From Lepturacanthus savala (lineage: Eukaryota; Chordata; Actinopteri; Scombriformes; Trichiuridae), in the NCBI GenBank assembly GCA_030544235.1, contig CM060464.1, forward strand, positions 25,376,152 to 25,440,151: a DNA stretch of 64,000 bases. Reading direction: 5' to 3'. Position 1 is the stretch's first letter. Each line of letters starts with the position of its first letter. A program made the position numbers and the translations under genes. Positions 34,901 to 47,218 of this stretch are shown piece by piece. Below the pieces are notes generated by a model. The model had not been told where the DNA came from and ran no database searches. It saw nothing but the letters and a program-made list of their open reading frames with translations.

Positions 34901-35480
34901 TTGTTTAACCCCATTCAAGTGAGATGGTGAGAGAATTACCATGATGTTTGTCGATTGCAAAGATAATTTTGCAACTACAGAAAGTCAAAGTGTGTCATAA
35001 AACTGTTAGTATAAGAGGATATATGAAAATATGTAATTTATGAGGATTGAACATATGTGATGTCATAACTCTTCACAAGCTACCCAGATCTGCTGAATCT
35101 AACGTTAAGCCAAAGCCTCTGAAGCTAAAGTTAACCCAGAACCATTGAAGCTAATATTAACCTAAAACTACTGAAATTAAGCTAACATTAACCCAGAGCT
35201 GCTAAGGCTAATGTTAATCCAGAACCTCTGAAGCTAACATTAACACAGGGCTGCTGTAACTATCGTTGACATGATGCCTGTGTGTTTTTGTAACCGGGAT
35301 GTAGTCACATTTCATTCTTTCAACACTTGATATTTTAAACCAGGTAACTTTTTCTAGTGATATAAATTCACAAACCTCATATGTGTAATTCATAGCACAA
35401 TTCAAATGGGATCAAAACATTATTTATCTCTCACTGTTCACTACTGTACATATTTTTTTATGAAATAAGGTCCCATTGGG
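34900..35480 (-). mobile_element. Family D repeat with internal minisatellite, copy 1
   Basis: On the - strand it reads from about 35480 'ttgaattgtgctatgaatta', 'gaatttatatcactagaaaa', 'gttacctggtttaaa' and 'gactacatcccggtta', collinear with 44840-45160 on the + strand. The internal array at about 35085-35270 has ~29-bp units on the model GGGTTAATGTTAGCTTCAGC (read on the - strand). The 34900 border is approximate. Confidence 0.65.
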
Positions 35481-36685
35481 TCCACTTTGTATGAAAAAAG
35501 AAAAACAGATCTATAAAACATGCCGCACACCTCTGGAAACAGAGTTAGGTTTGTTATTAAAGAAATTGTAGTTTCACCTAATATGAGCAGAAGAATTGAT
35601 TTTCGCCTGCGAGCAGCAGCGCTGTCCTTGATGTCTTCAGAGAGCGTCAGACTGACTGCAGGCTCACATTAGTGTGTTTTATTTTGTTTCTCCTCCTCAG
35701 TTATCGATTAGCAGCCGAAAACTTGACTGTTGCTGACAAACGGATGTTTCCCACCAGACTGAGGGGAGATTTCAGGAAGCAACCTTGGAGATGACAGAGT
35801 GAGGCATTGCCCTCTGACATTTTTTACCGCATCACTTTCAGCTCACATGCCATTCTTCTTCTTCTATTTTTTTTTGTTTTTTTTATAAATGTCTCTGGCA
35901 AAATAAATGTACTTTTTATTGTATTTTATTGTTTTATTCAGGTGATCACATGTTGTCTTCCTGTTTATTTTCCCAAAATCTGATAAGGTCTCACTTTTCT
36001 GCATGACTGTTGTAAACTATACTATCTTTTCTGACCTTTGCCCTTTAACTTTGAGGTGACTGAAGTTTAAAAATAACTTTATGACTCAAGTTTTTCATGA
36101 CAAACTCCACTTTTCCAAAATAAAACTGCACCAAATCCTTCCAGATGTTTCCTCCACATGTGAGAGATTCCTCTGGAGCAGCTTTAATCCCTTTGTTTTG
36201 GTGTATTTGACTCTTATCTGGAAACAGATATTCTTCTTCCCTGGCTCATCCACAGTCACAAACTCTATCTTTGTCATCCCTTCATCACAGCAAACAACAA
36301 AACACCCAAACAAAAGATTTAGAAATATTCTAAATCTGAAAAGTTATATAAGGAGAAAGAAAAACTGCTGCAATCATTCATCTCCATGACAACAATTACA
36401 GATATTAGTAAATTGATTGATCTGATGACATTTCATTGAATCAGATCATATCTCCAAATATGACAATATAGAATATTTGCTCAAAGACAGTATAAACGAG
36501 TATAAACGATAAATATATGTTTTATAGGCCTGTAGAAATATTTCATTGTTCCATGTTCCCATTTCTAATTTGATTTGAAAGCAGAGCTTCTAACAATTGA
36601 ACAACTGTTTATGACACATGATGATAATGGTTGTAGTTGTGCAGTTAATTTTATCTGAGAACTGATAACTCTTATAACGCTGGTT
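35481..36685. other. Intergenic sequence, no gene seen
   Basis: 35590-35830 is somewhat GC-richer. T-runs near 35870. No supported gene. Confidence 0.4.
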
Positions 36686-36689
36686 ATCA

Positions 36690-37032
36690 GCTCTTATGAT
36701 GATGTTTACATGACAATTGAAAAATTGAATCAATGCCTTAATCCAAGTATAACTGGACAAGTTAAGAGCATTAGGTTACTCTGATTAATGTTGGAGTTCT
36801 CCAAGTCCAATTAAGACACCCAGATAATGCAATTAGACTTTGTTTTTCACCGGAAATTTAATTAATGGGATGACCCAAGCACACACTGCCCCCTATTGTT
36901 GATGGGGAGGACACGTTCCTGTGAGTTGTTCGATTCTCTGTTGGATGTAAACTGCGACAAGGACAAATGTCCGATTAGACGCCAAAACCAAATTTTGAGC
37001 ATAGCTCGAATAAGCTGTGCATGAAAACGCAC
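36690..37032. mobile_element. Possible fish MITE
   Basis: Has weak inverted ends (tgatgtttacatgacaattg on the left, 'ctgtgcatgaaaacgcac' on the right) and internal words 'caccggaaatttaattaatg', 'cactgccccctattg' and 'tgtccgattagacg' that recall a dispersed fish repeat. Borders are approximate and no duplication was found. Confidence 0.35.
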
Positions 37033-37500
37033 AAAACATTCAACAGCAGAAACAGTCTGACATTACTTTTGAGATTTTTTTTATGTGTAGGACATATTCA
37101 GAATAATCTTCATCATCAAAATAGGATAAAGTACTCTCTAAGAGTCATTTATAATAATACCTACATACATATTAAGCCTTAGTCTTCTTTTAATATAAAA
37201 AAGAGATTTCCTTCTGGTTCTGCATCGTCTTATTCTGATGTACGATTATTACATTTCACTGTGCAGGTCTATGTCCTAAAACACACTTTCTCAACAGAAA
37301 GACTGTTGTGTCACTGTTTTATATCAAATAAATCAAATGAAATATCACTCATGGCTCTGATTGATGTTGCTTGCAATTAACAACCCCACCTCTTTCACTT
37401 GAATGTGCTTGTAGCTGCATAGGGAAATCCTAGATTCACATATTATCAAGTTGATACCAATTCTCCTTGATTAACAATGTTAAATTTGGTGCAGCCAGAC
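37033..37500. other. AT-rich spacer
   Basis: Nothing recognisable. Confidence 0.4.
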
Positions 37501-37504
37501 AACT

Positions 37505-37950
37505 CAAAGATAGATATCAGGATTCTCATATCCAGGATGTTTGATACAGGCCCCTGGGAGGAAAGGAAGAACAAGTGTGACCTGTTCCTGGTGTGACGAC
37601 ATCCTGGGACCAAACACACATTGTTAGTGTTAGCTTGAGAAATTCTGGATAAACGTTAGCTTCAGAGACTCTAGATTATTGTAGCTAGATTATTAGCTGT
37701 TCTGCAGGTTTGTTAGGTTTAGAGATTCTGGATTCCAATAGCTTCACCAACTCTTAGTGAAAGTTAGCTTCAGTTAGCTTTAGCTGCTGAGGGTCAACCT
37801 TAGCTTGAGATAGTCTAGGTTAGCTTCAAAAGTTCTTGGTTAACATTAATTTCAGCTACTCTGGGTCAATGTTAATTTTAGCTACTGGGTAAATGTTAGC
37901 TTCAGCTTCTCTTGGTTAGCTTCAGTGTCTCTGGTTATCTTAAACTGCTG
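37505..37950 (+). mobile_element. Family D repeat with internal minisatellite, copy 2
   Basis: 'gggaggaaaggaagaacaag', then 'cgacatcctgggacc', leads into a degenerate array at about 37625-37945 of ~29-bp units on the model GGTTAATGTTAGCTTCAGCT. The lead-in aligns with 45090-45160. The left part found in the other copies is missing or too diverged. Confidence 0.6.
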
Positions 37951-39295
37951 GCACTGATCCATGCTTCTACAAACTTTATTTAACAGATATCATGTATGTC
38001 AGAACATCGGCTGCAGGAGCAAGATGGACACATGACATGTTTTCATTATTACCACTATTATCCCCAATAGACATGAACTGGAAAGCTTCTGGCACAGGAT
38101 TGTTTTTTTTTTTTTTTTTTGCCGAGGCAGCAGCAGCAGCTCTGCCCTGAGCTGAGAAGTAAATAATGAACGACTTATTGGCAGTTTGTGCGGCCTTAGA
38201 AAGTCTCCTCAGAGCATTGAGGAAACTTAAAGTCCATCTCCTCCAGTCGTGTCCTTCAGCTCTGAGGTCACATCCTCGCTAAGATTCCTGAGCTTTAGGC
38301 TGCGTCATATCAGGATGTGATGATTCTGATATTCTTTGGACAGAAAACCAAATTTCAACATGCACCATGAAATCATTTACTAATGCGTTGTATTGATTTT
38401 CATTAATTATGAATTAAACATGAATTAATCAAGAAGAAATAAAAAGAAACTTGCAATTCGTGTCAGACTCACAAGTTTATCTACAACTTGTGAGTGACAG
38501 TTCTTGGTGATCTGTAAGCAGTGAAAATCTCAATTGTGAAAAGATTTGTCAGTAAAGTTGCACTAATTTTTTTCTAACTAATATGAATGAAATGTTCCAA
38601 TAAATTAAATGCTAGACTGTAAGTTTGCTTAAATATGAGCAAAAGTAAACAGTTTGACCAACCTAAGTCCCACACTTAAGTGTAATCCACGCTCTGACTA
38701 GGAGAAGCCATCTTTCATGACAGATGGCATAAAATGCAATGCATGTTACATGAGTTGACCTGTTACTGTAATTGATAATAGTGACTATATCGACATGTCA
38801 CCCAAAACAAATGTCTGACATGACAGTAGAAATGTTTTGTACAACTTTTTGCATCTATTTATCAAACATCCACCTCCACACAAGGAAAGTGACCAGCATT
38901 TATATAGATATACATTGATAGACATCATCGGTCTTATTTTGCATGTTTTGTAGGAATAATTAGGAACAGTAAAATCACTGACATCATCTTCACATATTTT
39001 ATTTTCATTTGCTAAAACAGCCTATTAAAAAACAAAAACTGGAGGAAAAGTGCATTTTTTGGGGACTGCTTTCAATGGCGTATGAATCGTACTCTAGTGA
39101 GTATTTCTACACTATAGTGTATGTGGTCCGTGATGTGTTTTGCAGTACATCAGGTATTTCTCTGTTGTACTCTGGTACTTGTACTGCAGTAGAGGCTCCT
39201 TCCTTCAGCACTTCTGTCTGTCTCCTCTGGATTATATGGAGCCGAACGGCAGATTTATTTGATTCCTCTCTCCTCTGGTTGTCAGCAGCAGCCTG
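37951..39295. other. Intergenic sequence with T18 tract and a hairpin
   Basis: T18 at 38103-38120. A hairpin at 38461-38499: stem CTCACAAGTT/AACTTGTGAG with a 7-nt loop, extended by TGTCA/TGACA across a 2-nt bulge. The frame at 39009-39296 has no domain. Confidence 0.55.
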
Positions 39296-39500
39296 ACAGC
39301 AGAGTTTTCGCTTGTGGCTAAAACAGTGAAGTTCATCCCATCACACTCGTCTAATTGCCATCGAGGGGAAACTGAGAGCTGACTCTCTCATCTCTGAGAG
39401 CTGGTTGTCCATGATAATGACCTGGCACATTTCTCTTTTCTGAGATCTGATAACAAGACTGTTCAAGGCCACATTAACGCTGTACTATGGAAATTTTCAC
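39296..39500. promoter_or_regulatory. Candidate regulatory island
   Basis: Repeat-free block with 'ctcgtctaattgccatcgag', 'gtccatgataatgacctggc' and 'tctgataacaagactgttca', of the even composition typical of conserved non-coding elements. Untested. Confidence 0.33.
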
Positions 39501-40390
39501 CTCAAATGAACATTAATGACCAGGATACACACTTCACGGGAGAAATCGTGTGTCAGGGTTAAATATGATGTATTTTTTAAAGTTTGGATTGTCAGTCACA
39601 TCAGTGGTGTCGCTTTGTGGAAGCTGATATCTGTTTCACTATTTGTGATCAAATCTGGTTCAGAGAACAAATCCTACTGATGCCATGATGGAACACTATT
39701 GGAAAGAGCAAAGGTCCTTTATGCCATGAAAACAAATGATACTAAAATGTATATAGAAACAACTTATGTCAGTGTATATGATCATTGTTTTGTGTGAAAG
39801 ATAGTATTATATACTGTATAAATAATATCATTTATGTTGTTTCACTTTGAAGTTTATGTGCATTTTATATTTTCATCCATGTTGAAAAGTAAGCTGACAT
39901 CCACACATTAACAAATTAATGTTTCCTGCCAGCATTTTTGATGAAATTATCTGATCATCTGATCAACTCTATGAATATGTAAACATATCATATCAACAGG
40001 AACATATCGACAGAAAGAACAGCTTCTATTTTCTTTCTACCTATTTTCAGATACAAAAAACACAGAATATTGACTTCAAATTTGTATTTAGTTTTTAATC
40101 AAGAACTTCTTTTTGTAAAATATAAAATAAAATACAAAACACAGGTTAATTCCTGTAGTGACCAAACTTTGTCCGTACAACAGTAAAACCAACAACTGAC
40201 GGTAACTCTCATTTTTGGCGAGGAAAGAGTCATTATGCTAATATTTAAAGAAAAGAATGGAATCATGGTTCTGTTGTCTCCATTAAATTGATCTGGATAG
40301 AATTAGGCAATATTACAGTGATGCGATCAGGACAAAGGCCCACAAACTGAAAAAATGTATATAAAATATATAATTTGAATGCATTTTGCT
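39501..40390. other. AT-rich intergenic sequence
   Basis: Nothing recognisable. Confidence 0.4.
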
Positions 40391-40835
40391 GTCAAGGTTT
40401 TTGTGAGTGTGCTTCTCTTTTCCATGGAAATACGGCCTGAATCAATTTCTGTGTAATTTTGACCATGCTTAATATGCATATAATCAACCACCATATTTTT
40501 ATAAAGTTATTACACTGTAGTTAATATGGCCTTTTATGTCTCTCTTTTTGATTTTGTGCCTGTTCAATTAAGAGTTGTTGAACGTCTTATTCCGTTCTTG
40601 ATCCCTCACCCATCAATTGAGGAGACACCTGATGGCAATTAAGCACAGAGTGAACCGGATGAAGCTGCAGTTCTCTCCTTGTTCTAAATCTTTATTTAAT
40701 GAAATATTTTGTCTGTCTAACAACATGATGTGTGCTGAAATCCAGAGATTCTTCCTGAAACCAGATAGCAGACAGGTGAGAAGCACCGCTGAGCACAGGG
40801 CACCTCTGTTTTTTTATTCTGACATTTACAGTACA
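40391..40835. promoter_or_regulatory. Candidate regulatory island with POU-like palindrome
   Basis: Repeat-free, moderately AT-rich block with a TATGCATA palindrome at 40473-40480 in 'gcttaatatgcatataatca'. It also has 'cacccatcaattgagg' at 40609 and 'cctgatggcaattaagc' at 40627. Frames here have no domain. Position directly before the E-box cluster suggests one regulatory unit. Confidence 0.4.
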
Positions 40836-40845
40836 GCTCACTTCT

Positions 40846-40848
<3 letters not shown>

Positions 40849-40909
<61 letters not shown>
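40849..40909. repeat. (CA)n microsatellite
   Basis: About 60 bp of uninterrupted CA alternation. Confidence 0.97.
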
Positions 40910-40910
<1 letters not shown>

Positions 40911-40911
<1 letters not shown>

Positions 40912-41095
40912 TACCTGCAGCAGGTGAACGTCAGCGTCATTAATACTTTTTTGACGCTAATTATTCATAATTTAGGATGGAGCTGTCTCCCGTTGCCATG
41001 GCGCTGTGAGTCACAACAACAACAGGTGCCACATGTCTCTCACCTGCTGAACAGGTGTTGCTAGGCTCCGCCCACACAGCTGCTCACCTCTTTCT
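40911..41095. promoter_or_regulatory. E-box cluster with RFX-like and AP-1-like words
   Basis: Within 185 bp there are four CAGGTG/CACCTG E-boxes (40921, 41023, 41041, 41052) and a CAGCTG (41078). The first sits in the palindrome ACCTGCAGCAGGT. Also present: GTTGCCATGGCGCT at 40991-41004, close to an RFX X-box; TGAGTCA at 41007; and the facing words gtcagcgtcattaat and tgacgctaatta. CAGGTG is the preferred site of ZEB/Snail repressors and some bHLH dimers. No gene or transcription start is visible. Confidence 0.45.
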
Positions 41096-42138
41096 GATGC
41101 ATTTAAATGTCGGTGAGAAAATTCAAGAGTGGAAAATTGAGACTCTTAAACTTCTTATTACATTTTGTAATTAATTTGTAATGGTAACTCGTTTTGTGAG
41201 TGCATCTGTGTAGATCCTCACTGATGATGTGCAACAACGATAAAAGCCCAATGTGAAGCAGATTCTTGCAGCAAAACTAATAAATACAACGACTCATTTG
41301 AGTGCAATTAACATGATGTTTATGGCCAACGTGCAGAACATAAACTGCATAACGGTGAGTGCAAATGTACTGAGGTGCAGCAATCACAGAAAGTACTTAA
41401 GCAAAACAACAAAAACCACAATCGCACTTTAAAACTTTAAGTGCATGTACAAACAAATGACCTCGAGCTTCCCAAAATGTGTCTTTTTTTAGAGAGATTG
41501 TTTTCTTCACACTCGGCTGCACTAACAGACACTGTTCTTCACTTAGACAAGTTCAGGTTAGTGTCGCTGCAGCACACAGGGCTGTGCTGTAAATAATTCA
41601 GCTGTTTGTTCTAAAACTGGAGGAGAAAAAACAAAAGATACAGAAACCAGCTCACGCTTGAAAGTTAAAGTACATCAACTGTCTCTGATGTATGGTTTCT
41701 AATGTAAGTCATTTTTAATGATGTTTGATTCATGACAAGTTCGTTTTCATCTTTTAGAGAATGGAAGTGACTGACATCACTGCCTAAAGATAAACATCCT
41801 GAATGCTTTTCCAACTCTCCAGAGGATGCACCTTTTACATTTTAATGACCACACAGACCTTCCCTCCAGCGCCACCATCAGGACAAACTTTATATTTCTA
41901 GACTCTAACATTTTTTTTTTAAATAATCTATTTAAAATCATTTTTTTCTTTTTTTTTATTCCTAAAGTTAAAAAATATCAATATAAAATACAATTTTGAC
42001 TTTGAAAGTAAAATGTGTCACTTGGTATCCATTGTCACTTAATGCTAGTGAATCTTATTGAATCTACATTACTACATAATCTATGTTACTTTCTCACATG
42101 AAGACACTTAAGAATATGTCAATTTATTAAGGAAAATC
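41096..42138. other. Intergenic sequence, no gene seen
   Basis: T-runs at 41910-41920 and 41942-41958. Nothing recognisable. Confidence 0.4.
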
Positions 42139-42139
42139 T

Positions 42140-42373
42140 AAACAACCTTTTCGTCTCATGTTGGCCAGACTGGGCGCTATAGTGACTCTTTATCTCCTCT
42201 TGAGGTAGAAGTGGTATTACAGGACAGATCCGTGCTAGTAGTTTAGCATGCTTGCTTCAATAAATATAACGTAATACATATAGGCTTGTGATACTATATC
42301 AAGACTGTTATTTCCCCACATTTTGTTAATGACAAAATTTCTGGCCAAATCATACATAGTGTACCTTTAATAC
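42140..42373 (-). mobile_element. Fish DNA-transposon-like repeat fragment
   Basis: Read on the - strand it starts ttaaaggtacactatgtatg, then atttggccag, a recognisable end of a common fish repeat ('ttaaaggtacactatgtaggattt'). The inner part ('gatctgtcctgtaataccac', 'cactatagcgcccagtctgg') follows. Other end not found. Confidence 0.5.
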
Positions 42374-43496
42374 AATACTATATTCATTATAATTTGTACA
42401 TTGCATAACATATTCTTACACTATGCATATGCAGTGTACATGTATGTATTTTGCGTAGGCATGTTCTGTTTTCTTCCTTTTAAACTTTTAACTACTTACT
42501 CTTAGTTTAAACATGGCCATCCTCCAAAGAAAAACAAAGCTATTTCTATTCTCAATAACTTAATATAACCACAATAAACAGATTTAAACAGCTAAATAAT
42601 CTTATTAATGAGGATGTTCTAAAAAAAAAAAAAAAAAGACAAAAAGACTACATACTGATGTTTATAAATTGGCTTCAAAAGAGGAAACTGCGAAAAGGAA
42701 AAGGGAAAATGCAAAACATGTGTTAGATGGTGGTGGTTATATTAAGATAATAAAAATAGAAATAGAGAACAAATCTCAATGCTGCTATCAATACATCATC
42801 AACATAGGACAGTGATAGGGTCAGTGGTGTGTGTATGAAATGGGAAACTCCATCCAAGCTTTAAAACATGGAGATGGAAACATTGGAGGAGATGAAAAGT
42901 CATCATATAAAACTGATGGAGTGTTTTGAACTGTAATGAACTGGATGTGATCATGTTGTGTTTCATTGTATTGTTGTCATGGTTACATTATTGCTGGCTG
43001 GTGATTAGCAACCTGAAGATTAAAAAACATTCAAAAATCAAAGAGCCAGAGCCTTAAGTTCAAACTCTAAGATTTTGTTTTGATTTGTTTCACAAAAAAT
43101 AACATGTAACACAAATGGAAATATTCTGAAGTTCTAAATCACTTTAGGCTTCAGTTTTATTTGTAAATGCTGAGATACTTCAGACACAGCTCACTTTAGC
43201 TGCTTAACAAACATGCTTCTAACTACCTGATTTCATTATGATTCACAGTATTAAAATGTGTTTTTAAAACATTTACTAATCATCACTTCATTTCTAAATA
43301 ATTAAATATATTATAAATCTAAATAGTTTGTTCATTATTTACTTTAAATGATCTCATTAACAACTGCTCTGTACTTCATTTAAAAACGGTGCATCCAACA
43401 AAAAGTAGGAAAGAAAAGGTTTGTTCAGGTCTGAATAATGCTTTATAAATGATGGATTATGTATGACACTGATACTTAATAGCATGCAGTTATTAT
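42374..43496. other. AT-rich intergenic sequence
   Basis: A-run at about 42620-42635. Nothing recognisable. Confidence 0.4.
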
Positions 43497-43525
43497 AAAT
43501 AATAATAATAATAATAATAATAATA
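43497..43525. repeat. (AAT)n microsatellite
   Basis: About 29 bp pure AAT. Confidence 0.95.
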
Positions 43526-43779
43526 CATTCTACTTGTAGGCCTACTTGTAGGCTTAGAGTGTTACCTATATATTTATATTATTTATTATTACTTGAATTG
43601 TGGATTTAAATTAGTCATCTTTGGCTAATTTACAGGATTTTCTCCTGTAAAACAGATTCTGATTCATTTTCTGGTTAAGTTTGAAAGCCATGAATGTGAG
43701 AGATTTACAGCATCAACACATCTTTCACCTTCAGTTTCTACTTCATCCATAACTGCTTCTAATTAATTTGAGAGTTCAG

Positions 43780-44470
43780 TCAAACAAATCTAAAGTCCTC
43801 CATCTTGTTCTGTTGTTTTTGTTCCTGCGGCGACGTCCCGCTCTCACCGTCACTTGTCTCAAGTAGCTCTTTGTACTCAGCTCCTTCAGAAAATTCCTTA
43901 ATTACATATTTAAGGGCTAATAACACAATTTGCCGCCCTGCGCTCTGCCCTGTGATATAGCGAGTGCGGTGAAGTGCTCCATATTTCACCCAGTAAGGCG
44001 GCGTGGCGCGGTGGCGATTGAGCCGGAGTGATAATGGCTTGTTAAGGTGGGAGGAAGAAGGAGCTGCTGCTGCTGCTGCTCCTCTCTAATCACTCTGGAA
44101 GCTTTGATTAGCCACGGCACACGAATAATGGGTGGCATTTTCCGAGGGCTGTCAGGCGTCTGAGGGAAATGATTTAACGGCCTCTCTGCTCCTTCCTCCT
44201 CCCCTCCGTTCTCTCATCCCAGTGGTTTTGATCTATTTTTTACTGCCTGTCTCAGTCATTTATCAAGAGCAGAATGGCTAGTAAAGTAATCTGACATTAG
44301 CACCCAGTGACTAATACCTCAGGAAAGAAAAAGAGAGAAAGGAGAGGTTTGTCATTTGAATAAATCATGACCGCACGTCTCCATTAAAAATGGAAAAAAG
44401 GGAAAAGAAATGTTGGAATTGGCCTCTGAACCTCAGCGCTCGCTTTCAAAGCAAACTGCAGGAAGAAAAG
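43780..44470. promoter_or_regulatory. Candidate regulatory island
   Basis: One of the clearest islands: CpG-containing at 43825-44030 (ctgcggcgacgtcccgctct, gcggcgtggcgcggtggcga). It is followed by 'ctttgattagccacggcaca' (44102), 'cgaataatgggtggcatttt' (44123) and 'gtcatttatcaagagcagaa' (44254). A (CTG)6 lies at 44063-44080. The GATTAGCC word also occurs in the island at 13229. No exon-like frame. Confidence 0.43.
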
Positions 44471-44814
44471 ATAAAAAGGAGTTAAACAGGGGAAGGTTTG
44501 TACTGTATACATAGATGAGGGATTTTATTTTTAATAAATTGTACTAGTTTTCCCTTCAAACCATGTGAGTGAGTCAGATCTGCCTTCACACTGTTGACAG
44601 TATTCACACAGCAGAACAACTCTGTGAGGCCCAATGCAGGAGTTGTATTAACACAGAAAAACACTCAAATTGAAAAGCAAATGTAGTAAAGTACATGAAT
44701 GAGCCTGATATTATAACATACAATACTAGATAACACAAGCCCCCACTCACCCAACCTCCCCTCAATTTGGTTTATACAGCCTAAGTCCCTCCCCTTATAG
44801 TGGACCATGGGGAA
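44471..44814. other. Intergenic spacer
   Basis: Nothing recognisable. Confidence 0.35.
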
Positions 44815-45300
44815 AATCTGTATAGGTCTAGTTTAATGGTGAGAGACGAATAATCTTTTGATTCTGTTTAAACTGTGTCATGAATTACACGCATGATGGT
44901 TATTAATTTATACAACTATAAAAAAGTTGCCTGTTTTAAGGAAGGAAGTGTAGAAATTGTGAAGTTCTCAGTAGTTTTCCATGAAAGAGCCCAGTGACTT
45001 CTCTTGTCTCCAACAAAATAGTCACCAACAGCAACAGTGGCATCTTGCTGATATGTTTAATCCAGAGGGGTTTTTTTTCTTTTGTTTTTATAAACCAGGG
45101 AAGATAAAGAACGAACAAGACTCATTACAAGACTACATCCTGGTACAAACATCCTGGTAAAAACATTAGAGACGCTGGATTACTGTTAGCAAGATTAGCA
45201 TCAGCAACTTTGGGTTAATATTAGCATCAGCAGCTCAGGGTTACATTAGCATCAACATCTCTGAGTTAAGGTCTGGTTACCTTTACACAGAGATCCTGGT
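44815..45300 (+). mobile_element. Family D repeat with internal minisatellite, copy 3
   Basis: The most complete copy. Left part 'gtgtcatgaattacacgcat', 'ttaatttatacaactataaa' and 'aaagttgcctgtttta'; middle 'aaccagggaagataaagaac' and 'gactacatcctggtac'. Then an array at about 45170-45285 of ~29-bp units such as 'gggttaatattagcatcagc', then 'agctca'. Collinear with the inverse of 35480-35090. No coding sequence. Confidence 0.65.
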
Positions 45301-45909
45301 TTGGATTAAAATGATCATTTGAAATGTGATCTTTTGCATTTGGAAACAGGGAGTGAACAGCGATTTCCTGTGCCAAATCCACTAAGTCCGCTTTTTTGCA
45401 AGTTAGGTTGTGACCAGCTGCCTCTAAACATGTAAATGTGTTGTTTTGTTAATCTATGTCCAGTTGCTGCTGCTTCTTCCAGGAAGAGGCGGCTGCACCG
45501 TAACGAAATGTCAAATATCACTTCTTCCATTTGTCTGTTCTCAGCAGACTCAACATTTCATATCCTCAAAGTACAGCCAAGTTTAAGCTCCATTTAAAGC
45601 GTATATACATATATACAAAGCTTATATTCATTATTACATAATTATGAATTAGAATACCCTGAAGTGGTCGGGTTGCGAACCCAGAAGTGTATGCATATTT
45701 ATCCTTGTTGCATTTAATGTTGCTTGAAATAGCTCCTTTTTTTAAATCTTTTATAATTCTTTGTACTTGTGACATAGACATGATTACTCACACCTTTTAC
45801 TGAGTGTTACATTTGTTTTACTTGTCCTGCTGTTTACCAGTTAAACTTTACATTTCAACTTGACTTCTAGTAAGATTCGATGTTGTTTGCTTAGATTGTG
45901 TCTGTGCGG
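45301..45909. other. Intergenic sequence, no gene seen
   Basis: Nothing recognisable. Confidence 0.4.
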
Positions 45910-45924
45910 CCTCTAGGGGGCGCT
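45910..45924 (+). promoter_or_regulatory. CTCF-like motif, + orientation
   Basis: CCTCTAGGGGGCGCT fits the CTCF core (CCNNYAGGGGGCGC) closely. It lies in a small GC-rich block (45905-46050) outside any recognised repeat. Confidence 0.5.
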
Positions 45925-46081
45925 GCCTGTGTTATCTGATGCCCCCAACCCGACCCCGAGACGGCCAATCAGCTGCAGGCCAGCGGTCAAACTCTGCGTC
46001 TGCATTATGCATGAAGCAGCGAGTCCTCAGAGGCGGAACCAGAGTCCGGCTCTCTCATAATGTTTACAGATTTCACTGACA

Positions 46082-46153
<72 letters not shown>

Positions 46154-46180
46154 TTGTGTATGTGTGTGTGTGTGTGTGTG
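46082..46180. repeat. (TG)n microsatellite
   Basis: About 100 bp of TG alternation with a few interruptions (tatatg, gggtttg, tatg). Confidence 0.96.
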
Positions 46181-47205
46181 CATGCTCCTGTATTTCAGCA
46201 GTGCTCAGGGGTTCAGACATGAACCTCACCAGGGGAAACCGTCCTCATTCTTCCACCGACTCTGTCTTTATTGTCACCTCGAGTTGATTTCACACACAAA
46301 AAAAAACAACAATAAAACATAAATAGCTAACATGTTTACACAATTAAATTATAATAGCACTGTCAGTGTGTGTGTCTCGTAGTGACTCTGTAGCTCCTTT
46401 TGGCTTTACTGAGCCTTATAATGAGTTTGGCTCATTTTTTTCTGTCTAGCTGGAACTTGAGTGTTTGACTCTCATGATTCTGGGTCACAGCAGCACCAAA
46501 CACAGCTGTACTAGCTGGACTAAACTAGACTAGACACTAGACACTTGGAAATACTAACTCAAATATGATGAATGATTATGATGACAAAACATCAGTTAAA
46601 GCAGGTTTTAGATGGTCAGAATTTTTTATTTTTTTTTTTTTGTGTGTGTGGACGGATTTCACATGTGTTTAATCTGCTCCCTGTTCTACTTTTTTCATTA
46701 GAAGAAAAATGAAGACATGGACGATCAGATATAAAGATCAGATGTTTGGAAGATGCATAATAATTATTTATTTATTTATTAGTTTGTATTTTATATATTG
46801 TCTTGTCTGTGCTATAAGGAAATGTATTTATGACTCTGTGATGCAGTTTTCACACACATACTAACACCTACAGACATGCAGAGGCAACATATTGCACAGC
46901 CCTTACAGCGTGTGTTGAGGATCTTATTGGACATGGTATATGAGGCAGGAATGAATGTTTAAAGCAGATGAGCTCCTGGGAACCCGAATCTTTAAAAGGT
47001 CACAGCAAAAGTAGCATGTTATATAGTCCTTGTCAGACAGTGAGCCCAGTTTGTTCCATGTGTCAAAGTAAGAGTGTTACTGGGATTATCTGATGTAATC
47101 TGATTACTGAATTTCAAACTGTAATCCCTTTTGCAACAGTGGTGATTTGACCCTTTCATGAGAATATTGACCTTTATGGTTTGAATGAAAACTTTTATAT
47201 ATTTT
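46181..47205. other. Intergenic sequence, no gene seen
   Basis: Small (TTTA)n at 46764-46780; T-run at 46625-46640. Nothing else recognisable apart from a weak 'gtaatctgattac' repeat word near 47100. Confidence 0.4.
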
Positions 47206-47218
47206 TGTAACAGGTTTG

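Noticed and set aside
36894..36908. CTCF site (cactgccccctattg)
   Set aside because: Falls inside a probable MITE; kept only as a side remark.
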